A stretch of 64,000 nt of DNA from Tellurirhabdus bombi (lineage in GTDB: Bacteria > Bacteroidota > Bacteroidia > Cytophagales > Spirosomataceae): assembly GCF_021484805.1 (NCBI RefSeq), contig NZ_CP090557.1, positions 670,501 through 734,500 on the forward strand, read 5' to 3'. This document shows, piece by piece, positions 19,485-28,006 of this stretch (position 1 is the stretch's first letter; each line of letters opens with the position of its first letter). The notes under the pieces were generated by a model. It saw only the letters and a program-made list of their open reading frames with translations. It was not told the origin of the DNA and made no database searches. A program made the position numbers and the translations under genes.

Positions 19485-20978
19485 ATGAAGCTTATATTTC
19501 GTTCAAATATAAAAGTAGTTCTTGGCTGTACGGCCTTCCTGCTGGCGAGCCAAGCCTGTACAGACCTGAGCGAGAATGTTTACGACGTTATTCCAACGGA
19601 TGCTTTCGGAAGTACACCCGCCCAGCAGGCGGCGCTGATTGGTCCACTTTACTCGACAGTAGGCGATTATTTCGACCGCCTCATCTCGACCAGCGAAGTA
19701 ACAACCGACGCCATCACGGTTCCGACCCGCGGTGGTGACTGGAAAGACGGTGACGAGTGGCGCCGGATGGACCAGCACACGTGGGACCCTACCCAGGATA
19801 ATGGCCGTTTCAACGGTATCTGGAACTGGTGTTACAACTCAATTACGTCGATTAACCAGCAGCTAAACACGATTACCGAACCTAGCACGGTTGCCGAATT
19901 ACGGGCGCTACGGGCGTTCTACCATTATATCGCGATGGATCATTTCGGCAATGTTATTATTGCCGAAAAAACGGGTTCAGGAAGTCCTGATCAGAAGTCA
20001 CGGGCTGAAGTATTTGCCTGGGTTGAAAAAGAACTTCTGGAAGTCTATCCCAATCTTAGCGGTGTAGCAGGTGGTATCTATTACGGGCGCTTCAATAAGT
20101 ACGTAGCCAATATGATTCTGGCGAAAATGTACCTGAACGCTCAAGTTTATACCGGTACGCCCCAGTGGCAGAAAGCAGTTGATAATCTAAACGTCATTAT
20201 CAACTCTGGCTCATTTGCACTGTCAGCGGACTTCCTCAGCAACTTCTCGGCCCAGAACCAGAATTCGCGCGAAACCATTCTGGCGGCTCCGTTTGACAGA
20301 TCGAAGCGGGGTGGTATGAACATCCACATGCGGACGCTGCATTACAAAATGCAGTTGACCTACAACCTGCCCAACGCACCCTGGAATGGCTATTGTACGC
20401 TGGCTGAATTCTACAATTCATTCAGCAACAACGATAACCGGAAAAAAATGTGGCTCGTAGGCCAACAGTACGATGCGGCTGGCAAGCCATTGGATGACGA
20501 TGGTGTTCCACTGGCTTTCACGCCTGAAATTCCAGCTTATGAAATGCCTGCTGGTCCAACGGCTCGTCTAGCCGGTGTTCGGAGTCAGAAATACGAGATT
20601 CAGAAAAACCTGCCAAGCAATGACATGGATAACGACTTTGTTATCTATCGTTTGGGGGATGCTTACCTGATGCGGGGCGAAGCCAATTTCCGCCTGGGTA
20701 AATCCGCCGAAGCACTGGCCGATTTCAACGTGATTCGTACCCGCGCGGGTATTCCGGCGTATACGGCGGCTACGCTGAATCTAAACGAAATCCTAGCCGA
20801 ACGTGGTCGCGAGCTAGCTTGGGAAGGCCACCGTCGTCAGGATATGGTTCGTTTCGGACAGTATACCAAAGCATGGCAGTTCAAGGCTGTTTCGCCCGAA
20901 ACGCGCAACCTGTTCCCGATTCCGAAAGATCAGATTGCCTTGAATCCAAAATTGAAGCAAAACCCTGGTTATAATTAA
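19485..20978 (+). CDS. SusD/RagB-family surface lipoprotein
   Basis: 497 residues. Signal peptide with the lipobox LASQAC, so mature Cys25 is lipidated and the protein sits on the outer membrane. The SusD fold is shown by the N-terminal TPR-like region (ELRALRAFYHYIAMDHFGNV, YYGRFNKYVANMILAKMYLNA) and by the C-terminal signature (YRLGDAYLMRGEANFRLG ... ERGRELAWEGHRRQDMVRFG ... NLFPIPKDQIALNPKLKQNPGY). It forms the hinged lid over the SusC barrel and captures the substrate. A strong hairpin follows, so the downstream genes may be transcribed at a reduced level from this promoter or from another one. Confidence 0.94.
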   Translation: MKLIFRSNIKVVLGCTAFLLASQACTDLSENVYDVIPTDAFGSTPAQQAALIGPLYSTVGDYFDRLISTSEVTTDAITVPTRGGDWKDGDEWRRMDQHTWDPTQDNGRFNGIWNWCYNSITSINQQLNTITEPSTVAELRALRAFYHYIAMDHFGNVIIAEKTGSGSPDQKSRAEVFAWVEKELLEVYPNLSGVAGGIYYGRFNKYVANMILAKMYLNAQVYTGTPQWQKAVDNLNVIINSGSFALSADFLSNFSAQNQNSRETILAAPFDRSKRGGMNIHMRTLHYKMQLTYNLPNAPWNGYCTLAEFYNSFSNNDNRKKMWLVGQQYDAAGKPLDDDGVPLAFTPEIPAYEMPAGPTARLAGVRSQKYEIQKNLPSNDMDNDFVIYRLGDAYLMRGEANFRLGKSAEALADFNVIRTRAGIPAYTAATLNLNEILAERGRELAWEGHRRQDMVRFGQYTKAWQFKAVSPETRNLFPIPKDQIALNPKLKQNPGYN

Positions 20979-20988
20979 GCATGACTTA

Positions 20989-21018
20989 AAGAAGCCCGGC
21001 AAGCTTGCCGGGCTTCTT
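20989..21018 (+). terminator. Strong hairpin after susD
   Basis: Self-complementary 30-base stretch centred on AAGCTT (arm AAGAAGCCCGGC), GC-rich with flanking T residues. It can act as an intrinsic terminator or as a 3' end processing hairpin that keeps susCD mRNA more abundant than the downstream genes. The next gene begins 31 bases later. Confidence 0.75.
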
Positions 21019-21048
21019 CATTTTAGAGCTATCAATGCGTTTGCCGTA

Positions 21049-24000
21049 ATGCGATACTTTCCTTTCCTCCTTTTGCTTCTTGTGTCGGCAGGCTGTCAAT
21101 ACCTGCGATCCGGCTCAGATGAACAGCTTTTTGAGAAGTTGTCAGCCGACGAAACGCACCTCAACTTCACCAACCAGGTTACCGACGACAAAGACTTTAA
21201 TATTTTCAACTATCGTAACTTCTACAATGGTGGCGGTGTAGCCATTGGCGACATCAATCAGGATGGGCTTTCGGATGTGTTTCTGATTGCCAATATGGGG
21301 GAAAACAAATTGTACCTCAACAAAGGAAACCTTCAGTTTGAAGATGTTACGGACAAAGCCGGTGTAGCCGGAAAACGCGCCTGGAGTACGGGAGCCACCT
21401 TTGCCGATATCAATGGCGATGGGCGCTTGGATTTATACGTCTGTAATTCGGGAATCCGTCCTGGCGACGACCGGGCTAATGAATTGTATATCAACACCGG
21501 AAACGACGCCAACGGAAATCCTATCTTTACTGAAAAAGGCCAAGTCGCCGGGCTGGACGACCGGGGCTTTTCTACGCACGCCGCCTTTTTTGATTACGAC
21601 CGGGATGGCGACCTCGACATGTATTTGCTCAACAACAGCTTTGCGCCGGTAGGTCGGCTGGGATATGCCAATCTTCGCGCCCAGCGGGATTCTTTGGGGG
21701 GGCATAAACTTTTTCGGAACGATGGGGCCAGTGGACCCGAACTTCGTTTTACCGACGTCAGCGAACAGGCCGGTATTTACGGTAGCTTGATTGGCTTTGG
21801 TCTAGGTATTACCATTGGCGATGTAAATAACGACAACTGGCCAGACATTTACATCTCTAATGATTTTTACGAACGTGACTACTTATACATTAACAACCAG
21901 AACGGTAGCTTTACCGAAAACATCAAGGAGTCGATGAACCACCTCAGTCTCCAATCGATGGGGGCTGACATTGCCGACATTAATAATGATGGACTCCTGG
22001 ATATTTTCGTCACGGATATGCTGCCCGGAAATGACCAGCGCCTGAAGCAAACGGGGTCTTTTGAAAGCTACGACCTACAACAAATCAAGTTGTCCCGCGA
22101 TTTTCATTACCAATATATCCAGAACATGCTCCATCTGAATAACGGAAACGGTACGTTCAGCGAGATTGCGCGTTTCGCCGGTGTGCACGCAACCGACTGG
22201 AGCTGGGGCGCCTTAATTTTCGACATGGACAACGATGGGCAAAAAGACATTTTTGTTGCCAACGGCGTAGCTAAAGACATTACAGATCAGGACTTTGTCA
22301 ACTTTCTGGCCGACCGCGAGAACATGGCACAGATCGCCCGCCAAGGCGCGTTCAATTTCAAAGACTTTCTCGACAAAGCCCCCTCCCAACCGGTTCCCAA
22401 CTACGCCTTTCGCAATGACGGCAACCTGACCTTTACCAACAAAGCCGCTAAATGGGGGCTCGCCGATCCCGGCTTTTCGAATGGAGCCGCCTACGGTGAT
22501 TTGGACAACGATGGTGATTTTGAGCTAATTGTGAATAACGTCAATGCACCTGTATCGGTGTATAAAAATTTAGCACAGGAAAAAAAGAAGAGCCATTACC
22601 TGAAAATCAAACTCGTTGGCGAGGGAAAAAACCGCAATGCCATCGGCGCCAAGGTATATGTCTACCAACCTGGCCGCACCCAGTTAGTTCAGCAAATGCC
22701 CAACCGGGGCTTTCAATCATCGGTTGACCTGGATCTTTTGGTCGGTCTGGGAACTGAAGAGCGCATTGATTCACTAACGGTGATCTGGCCAAATGACAAG
22801 AAGCAAACCCTTCTCCAGCCTAAAATTGACCAGCTGACGACCCTTCGTCAAACGGATGCCCGGCAGACGTGGCAGCCTACTCTTCTGAAACCGGAGCCTA
22901 TTTTTGAAGAATCCACCAAGTTGTCTGGCCTGACCTACACCCATCAGGAAAGTCATTTTGTGGATTACAACCGCGATCCGCTCTTAAAGCAAATGCTCTC
23001 GACCAGTGGTCCGGCGATGGCAACGGGCGATGTAAACGGTGATGGTCTGGAAGATGTTTTTTTTGGTGGGGCTAGCGGGCATTCTTCGCGCGTTTTCGTC
23101 CAGCAGGCTAACGGGCGTTTTGTGGATCGCACGTCGCCGGCTATTCGGCAGGATACCACCTCCGAAGCGGTGGACGCCGAGCTTTTCGATGCGGATGGAG
23201 ATGGCGATCTTGATTTGTATGTCGTCACGGGCAGTAATGAGTTTGAAGCCGAAGCGGATGCATTGCTTGACCGGTTTTATTTGAACGATGGCAAAGGCAA
23301 TTTTACCCGCGATGAGCGGTTGCCCAGCCTGAAAGCCAGCGGCTCCTGCGTGGCTGCTTCTGATTTTGACGGTGATGGGGATATTGATTTGTTTGTCGGC
23401 TCTCGTCTGATTCCCGGGAAGTATGGCTATAATCCGCCTAGCTATTTGCTTATCAACGACGGAACTGGAAATTTTAAGAACTATACCAAACGCTATTTGC
23501 CCGAAGCCGATCAGCTGGGTATGATTACCGACGCCATCTGGGCCGATTTAAATGGCGATCGTTTTCCTGAATTGCTTGTCGCGGGTGACTGGATGCCCAT
23601 TATGGTTTTCGAAAACAAGCGCGGCAAGCTCAGTAAAAATCCAGATATGACCATCGTCGGCAAGAATGGAGAAGCCATGCAATCGAACGGCTGGTGGAAC
23701 TGCCTCCGCGCTGCCGATATCGACGGTGATGGCGATACAGACTTGATAGCGGGCAATCTGGGGTTAAATTCCCGCATTAAAGCAACTCAAAAAATACCCG
23801 CCGAGCTTTACACGAGCGATTTTGACCAGAACGGTACGACCGAGCAAATTATTAATTGCGCCGACGAAACGGGTGAGCTATTCCCGATGGTACTGAAAGC
23901 GGATCTGCAAAAAGAGATTCCTTCGATTAAGAAAAAGTACATCAAGTTCAGTGAGTATGCCGGGAAGAAGATCGACCAGCTTTTCGATGAAAAAGCCATT

Positions 24001-24438
24001 AAAGAGGCGGTTGTCCAGCGAGCGTATACCAGCGAATCCGTAATTTTACTCAACAATGGAAAAGGTCGCCTCACTTACCAGGCGCTTCCGCAAGAGGTGC
24101 AGTTTTCGCCGATTTGCGGCATTGAAGTAACGGATATAAACAACGACAAAAAAGCGGATCTGATTCTAGCCGGAAACTTCTTTGATGTTCTCCCGGAGCT
24201 GGGGCGCTACGATGCCAACTACGGCCTGGTTTTGCTCGGCAAAGGAAAAGACGCCTCTGGAAAGCTAGCCTTTGAGACGCTTAAAAATAACGATTCAGGC
24301 TTTTTTGTACGGGGTCAGGTGCGCCGCCTCAAAAGGTTGAAACAGGGCCAGTTTCTACTAGCCAAAAATAACGATCAGGCTCAGGTATTTACAATCCGTC
24401 CAACCACAAGTCGGACAATTGCCTCGGCTCGTAAATAA
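21049..24438 (+). CDS. FG-GAP/VCBS-repeat lipoprotein with ASPIC/UnbV domain (CRTAC1-like), copy 1
   Basis: 1129 residues. Signal peptide with lipobox LVSAGC. Many Asp-rich calcium-binding loops of FG-GAP beta-propeller blades are visible (GDINQDGLSDVF, ADINGDGRLDLY, DYDRDGDLDMY, GDVNNDNWPDIY, DLDNDGDFEL, DVNGDGLEDVF, DADGDGDLDLY, DFDGDGDIDLF). Between two propeller sets lies an ASPIC/UnbV segment (AIGAKVYVYQ ... MPNRGFQSSVDLDLLVGLG ... LTVIWPNDKKQTL). Such proteins are usually extracellular adhesion or ligand-binding propellers. It stands between susD and a paralogue of itself, suggesting a surface complex with the SusCD transporter. No enzymatic motif is seen. Confidence 0.88.
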   Translation: MRYFPFLLLLLVSAGCQYLRSGSDEQLFEKLSADETHLNFTNQVTDDKDFNIFNYRNFYNGGGVAIGDINQDGLSDVFLIANMGENKLYLNKGNLQFEDVTDKAGVAGKRAWSTGATFADINGDGRLDLYVCNSGIRPGDDRANELYINTGNDANGNPIFTEKGQVAGLDDRGFSTHAAFFDYDRDGDLDMYLLNNSFAPVGRLGYANLRAQRDSLGGHKLFRNDGASGPELRFTDVSEQAGIYGSLIGFGLGITIGDVNNDNWPDIYISNDFYERDYLYINNQNGSFTENIKESMNHLSLQSMGADIADINNDGLLDIFVTDMLPGNDQRLKQTGSFESYDLQQIKLSRDFHYQYIQNMLHLNNGNGTFSEIARFAGVHATDWSWGALIFDMDNDGQKDIFVANGVAKDITDQDFVNFLADRENMAQIARQGAFNFKDFLDKAPSQPVPNYAFRNDGNLTFTNKAAKWGLADPGFSNGAAYGDLDNDGDFELIVNNVNAPVSVYKNLAQEKKKSHYLKIKLVGEGKNRNAIGAKVYVYQPGRTQLVQQMPNRGFQSSVDLDLLVGLGTEERIDSLTVIWPNDKKQTLLQPKIDQLTTLRQTDARQTWQPTLLKPEPIFEESTKLSGLTYTHQESHFVDYNRDPLLKQMLSTSGPAMATGDVNGDGLEDVFFGGASGHSSRVFVQQANGRFVDRTSPAIRQDTTSEAVDAELFDADGDGDLDLYVVTGSNEFEAEADALLDRFYLNDGKGNFTRDERLPSLKASGSCVAASDFDGDGDIDLFVGSRLIPGKYGYNPPSYLLINDGTGNFKNYTKRYLPEADQLGMITDAIWADLNGDRFPELLVAGDWMPIMVFENKRGKLSKNPDMTIVGKNGEAMQSNGWWNCLRAADIDGDGDTDLIAGNLGLNSRIKATQKIPAELYTSDFDQNGTTEQIINCADETGELFPMVLKADLQKEIPSIKKKYIKFSEYAGKKIDQLFDEKAIKEAVVQRAYTSESVILLNNGKGRLTYQALPQEVQFSPICGIEVTDINNDKKADLILAGNFFDVLPELGRYDANYGLVLLGKGKDASGKLAFETLKNNDSGFFVRGQVRRLKRLKQGQFLLAKNNDQAQVFTIRPTTSRTIASARK

Positions 24439-24474
24439 CCATTGACTCACATCAATGATAATGCCTACCAACTT

Positions 24475-27400
24475 ATGCTAAATCGAATTACGTTATTTAT
24501 AACTGCCGGAATCGTAGCGCTGAGCGGTTGTAAACAGTTCACCTCTTCTAACGAAAAGCCTCTTTTTCAGGCGCTTGATTCAACTAAAACAGGCATTGGC
24601 TTTGTCAATCAGGTCAGAAATACCGAGAAGCTTAACATCCTGGATTACCTTTATTTTTACAACGGTGCTGGCGTCGCGGCGGGTGATATCAACAATGATG
24701 GCCTAACGGACTTGTATTTCGTTTCCAATCAGGGCAAAAACAAACTGTATCTGAACAAAGGGAAGACAGAAAATGCTCCTTTTCAGTTTGAAGACATTAC
24801 CGAAAAAGCGGGGGTGGCCGGTTTCTCGGACTGGCAAACCGGGGTGACAATGGCCGATGTAAACGGCGATGGCTGGCTGGATATTTATGTCTGCGCCGTG
24901 GGTAACTTCAAAGATTTGGAAGGCGCAAACGAGTTATACATCAACAACCAGGACGGCACCTTTACGGAGCAGGCGGCGGCCTACGGACTCGATTTCACGG
25001 GCTTTTCAACCCAGGCTGCCTTTTTCGATTATGACCATGATGGCGATTTGGATGTATACCTGCTTAACCATGCTGTGCATACGTCTCGTAGCTACGACCG
25101 CGTTTCGGCCCGACACCTGCGTCACAATGAGTCAGGCGATTTTTTGTTTGAAAATCAATTAATTACTCCTACTCAAAAAAGCCCTTCTACGAAACCTGTT
25201 AAGTTTAAAGACGTTAGCGTCAAGGCGGGCATTTTTGGCGCGGCAATGGGTTATGGATTAGGAATTTCGGTAGCTGACCTCAACAACGACGGTTGGGAAG
25301 ATATTTACATCTCGAATGACTTTCACGAAGACGATTATTATTACGTCAATAACGGCAACGGCACCTTCACCGAGAGCATCCGTAAAGCGTTCGCGCACGT
25401 CAGCCGCTTTTCGATGGGCAACGACGTCGCTGATATTAACAATGATGGTTATCAGGACATTATGACGCTGGATATGTATCCAGAAGATGAAACCGTTGAA
25501 AAATCGTCCTTAGGAGAAGATCCGCTGGACATTTACCAGTATAAGCTGGCTTTTGGCTACATGAATCAATACAGCCGGAACTGCCTGCAAGTGAATATGT
25601 CGGGGCGCAAATTCATGGATATTGGCGCGATGGCAGGCGTAGCGGCCACCGACTGGAGCTGGGCACCGCTGCTGGCCGATTATGACAATGACGGGATCAA
25701 GGATTTGTTCGTTAGCAACGGCATCGTTCACCGCCCTAATAACCTAGATTACGTCAAATTTGCGTCGGATGACTCCCTGCGCTATGCCCTGGAAACGTCT
25801 AGCTCGCTCGACGACCGGGCCATTAAATTGATGCCCGAAGGTAAAGTGCATAATTATCTCTATCGCGGTACGGATAGCTCCCGATTCGTGGATAAATCGA
25901 TTGCCTGGGGCTTTGAAACACCTACTTTTTCCAACGGAGCGGTTTACGCGGATTTAGACAATGACGGCGATCTGGATCTGATTACCAACAACATTGATGA
26001 TCCGGCAGGCATATACCAAAACAATGCGGAGCAGCTTTTCCCCAACAATAAATACCTGAAAATCAAACTTAACGGCGAAGAAGCAAACCGTTTTGGTGTG
26101 GGTGCTAAAGTCATTCTTAAAACGAAAAAGGGTCTCCAGCTTCAACAGTTGATGCCTACGCGTGGCTTCGAATCATCGGTAGAGCCGGTGCTAACTTTCG
26201 GGTTGGGAGAACAGCCTATCATTGACTCGCTTATTGTGATCTGGCCCAATCAACGCATGGAAATTCGAACCGGGGTCAAAACCTCCCAGACGCTCACCCT
26301 GAAACAAACCGATGCAACCCGGGATGCGCGCGGCTTTTCATTCACCCCGCCAACTGCGCCGCCTCTTTTCGTTGATTCAGGCGACAGTACTTTATTCCCT
26401 TACAAACACCACGAAAATAAAGATTATTATGATTTTGTCCGTGAATCGCTGATGCCGTTTCAGGTATCTCAGGAAGGGCCAAAGTTGGCTGTCGGGGACG
26501 TAAACGGAGATGGTTTAGAGGATATTTACGCCGCTGGTGCTAAATGGCAGCCGGGGAGTTTGCTGTTGCAGCAGGGTAGTGGCCGTTTTGTTCCTTCGGT
26601 GCAGCCTGTGTTCCGGGCAGACTCTGTTTATGAGGACGTTGACGCCGTTTTCTTTGACGCTGATGGAGATAAAGACCTTGACCTTTACGTAGTCTCGGGA
26701 GGTAATGAATTTTTTGAGAAAATGCCTGAGCAGTTTGATCGCTTATACCTCAACGACGGTAAAGGAAACTTCACCCGATCAAATGGTTTGCCGCCCATGT
26801 ATGACAACAAAAGCTGCGTGCGTCCGGTAGATTTTGACGGTGATGGCGACCTGGATTTATTTGTGGGCGGACGCGTTGTGGCTTTTGCATACGGAAAAAG
26901 TCCTAATTCCTACCTGCTGATCAACGATGGAAAAGGCCGTTTTACGGATAAAACAGACCAGCTAGCGCCCCAACTTCGGAAAACGGGAATGGTCACGGAT
27001 GCCATCTGGATGGATTACGACAACGACAAGGACCTTGATCTGGTTGTGGCTGGCGATTGGATGCCGATCCGAATTTTTGCCAATCAAAAGGGCAAACTAG
27101 AGGCCGTTGCGGACATTACAGACAAAAAACAGCCTTTAACGGGCCTCTGGCAGTGCATGGTCGCCGCCGATTTTGATCAGGATGGAGATTTGGATTTGGT
27201 AGCTGGCAATTTAGGCACGAATACCAAATTTTATAAAGCACCGGGTGCCAAACTTAAAATGTGGGTAAAAGACTTCGATAACAACCAATCGACCGAGCAG
27301 CTTTTAGCCTACCAGCGGGATGGAAAATGGTATTCCGTGGCGTTCAAGGATGAATTGGGTAAACAAATGCCGAGCATCATTAACAAACGGTTTACCAATT

Positions 27401-27891
27401 ACGAATCTTTTGCGGGCAAACCCATTGATGAACTTTTTGAGAGCAGCGAACTGCGGGATGCCGAGGTATTTGAAGTAGATCAGTTTGCCTCGGTTTATCT
27501 GGAAAATCAGGGCGGTAAGTTTGTCGTTCGGGAATTACCCTTCCTCGCCCAAGTCTCCAAATTGTTTGCGCTTCACGTTGATGATGTTGACGGCGATGGC
27601 GATCTGGACGTGCTTGGTGGTGGCAACTTCTACGGCGTTAGCACCTATCAGGGGCGTTATGATGCCTCTTATGGTCTAGTTATGCAAAATAATGGCCGGC
27701 AAAAACTCGCTGGTAATCAGTTTACGGCACTTTCACCATTAACCAGCGGCTTTTTACTGGATGGCGAAATCCGCGATATCAAATCAATAAAAACGGCCAA
27801 CGGACCCTTGTGGCTAATAGGCCGGAACAATGCAGGCATGCAGGTTTTACGAAAAGCTTCGTCTGCCACCCTTGCCTATAAAGCTAAATAA
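24475..27891 (+). CDS. FG-GAP/VCBS-repeat lipoprotein with ASPIC/UnbV domain, copy 2
   Basis: 1138 residues from ATG 24475, which gives a compact lipoprotein signal (MLNRITLFITAGIVALSGC). A TTG 33 bases upstream is in frame but would add a hydrophilic extension before the signal, so it is not used. The architecture repeats copy 1: propeller loops (GDINNDGLTDLY, ADVNGDGWLDIY, DYDHDGDLDVY, ADLNNDGWEDIY, DVNGDGLEDIY, DADGDKDLDLY, DFDGDGDLDLF), the ASPIC segment (GVGAKVILKTKKGLQLQQLMP) and a shared C-terminal block (KQMPSIINKRFTNYESFAGKPIDELF; copy 1 has the matching KEIPSIKKKYIKFSEYAGKKIDQLF). The two are diverged tandem paralogues and probably form a pair rather than being redundant. Confidence 0.87.
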   Translation: MLNRITLFITAGIVALSGCKQFTSSNEKPLFQALDSTKTGIGFVNQVRNTEKLNILDYLYFYNGAGVAAGDINNDGLTDLYFVSNQGKNKLYLNKGKTENAPFQFEDITEKAGVAGFSDWQTGVTMADVNGDGWLDIYVCAVGNFKDLEGANELYINNQDGTFTEQAAAYGLDFTGFSTQAAFFDYDHDGDLDVYLLNHAVHTSRSYDRVSARHLRHNESGDFLFENQLITPTQKSPSTKPVKFKDVSVKAGIFGAAMGYGLGISVADLNNDGWEDIYISNDFHEDDYYYVNNGNGTFTESIRKAFAHVSRFSMGNDVADINNDGYQDIMTLDMYPEDETVEKSSLGEDPLDIYQYKLAFGYMNQYSRNCLQVNMSGRKFMDIGAMAGVAATDWSWAPLLADYDNDGIKDLFVSNGIVHRPNNLDYVKFASDDSLRYALETSSSLDDRAIKLMPEGKVHNYLYRGTDSSRFVDKSIAWGFETPTFSNGAVYADLDNDGDLDLITNNIDDPAGIYQNNAEQLFPNNKYLKIKLNGEEANRFGVGAKVILKTKKGLQLQQLMPTRGFESSVEPVLTFGLGEQPIIDSLIVIWPNQRMEIRTGVKTSQTLTLKQTDATRDARGFSFTPPTAPPLFVDSGDSTLFPYKHHENKDYYDFVRESLMPFQVSQEGPKLAVGDVNGDGLEDIYAAGAKWQPGSLLLQQGSGRFVPSVQPVFRADSVYEDVDAVFFDADGDKDLDLYVVSGGNEFFEKMPEQFDRLYLNDGKGNFTRSNGLPPMYDNKSCVRPVDFDGDGDLDLFVGGRVVAFAYGKSPNSYLLINDGKGRFTDKTDQLAPQLRKTGMVTDAIWMDYDNDKDLDLVVAGDWMPIRIFANQKGKLEAVADITDKKQPLTGLWQCMVAADFDQDGDLDLVAGNLGTNTKFYKAPGAKLKMWVKDFDNNQSTEQLLAYQRDGKWYSVAFKDELGKQMPSIINKRFTNYESFAGKPIDELFESSELRDAEVFEVDQFASVYLENQGGKFVVRELPFLAQVSKLFALHVDDVDGDGDLDVLGGGNFYGVSTYQGRYDASYGLVMQNNGRQKLAGNQFTALSPLTSGFLLDGEIRDIKSIKTANGPLWLIGRNNAGMQVLRKASSATLAYKAK

Positions 27892-27960
27892 CTATCGAAA
27901 CCAAAGCCGTCGGAACCAACCAATTCTTAATTAAGCTACAATGGTATGCTTTTTTTGAGG

Positions 27961-27968
27961 TAAATTTG
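27961..27968 (+). promoter_or_regulatory. -7 element ahead of the haloperoxidase-like gene
   Basis: TAAATTTG matches TAnnTTTG exactly and would start transcription near 27975, 32 bases before the ATG. No good -33 TTG is found 19-23 bases upstream. It suggests the last gene of the locus can be transcribed on its own. Confidence 0.5.
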
Positions 27969-28006
27969 CAGTTCTCTTAGTGCCACCAACTTAACTAGCC
28001 GATACG

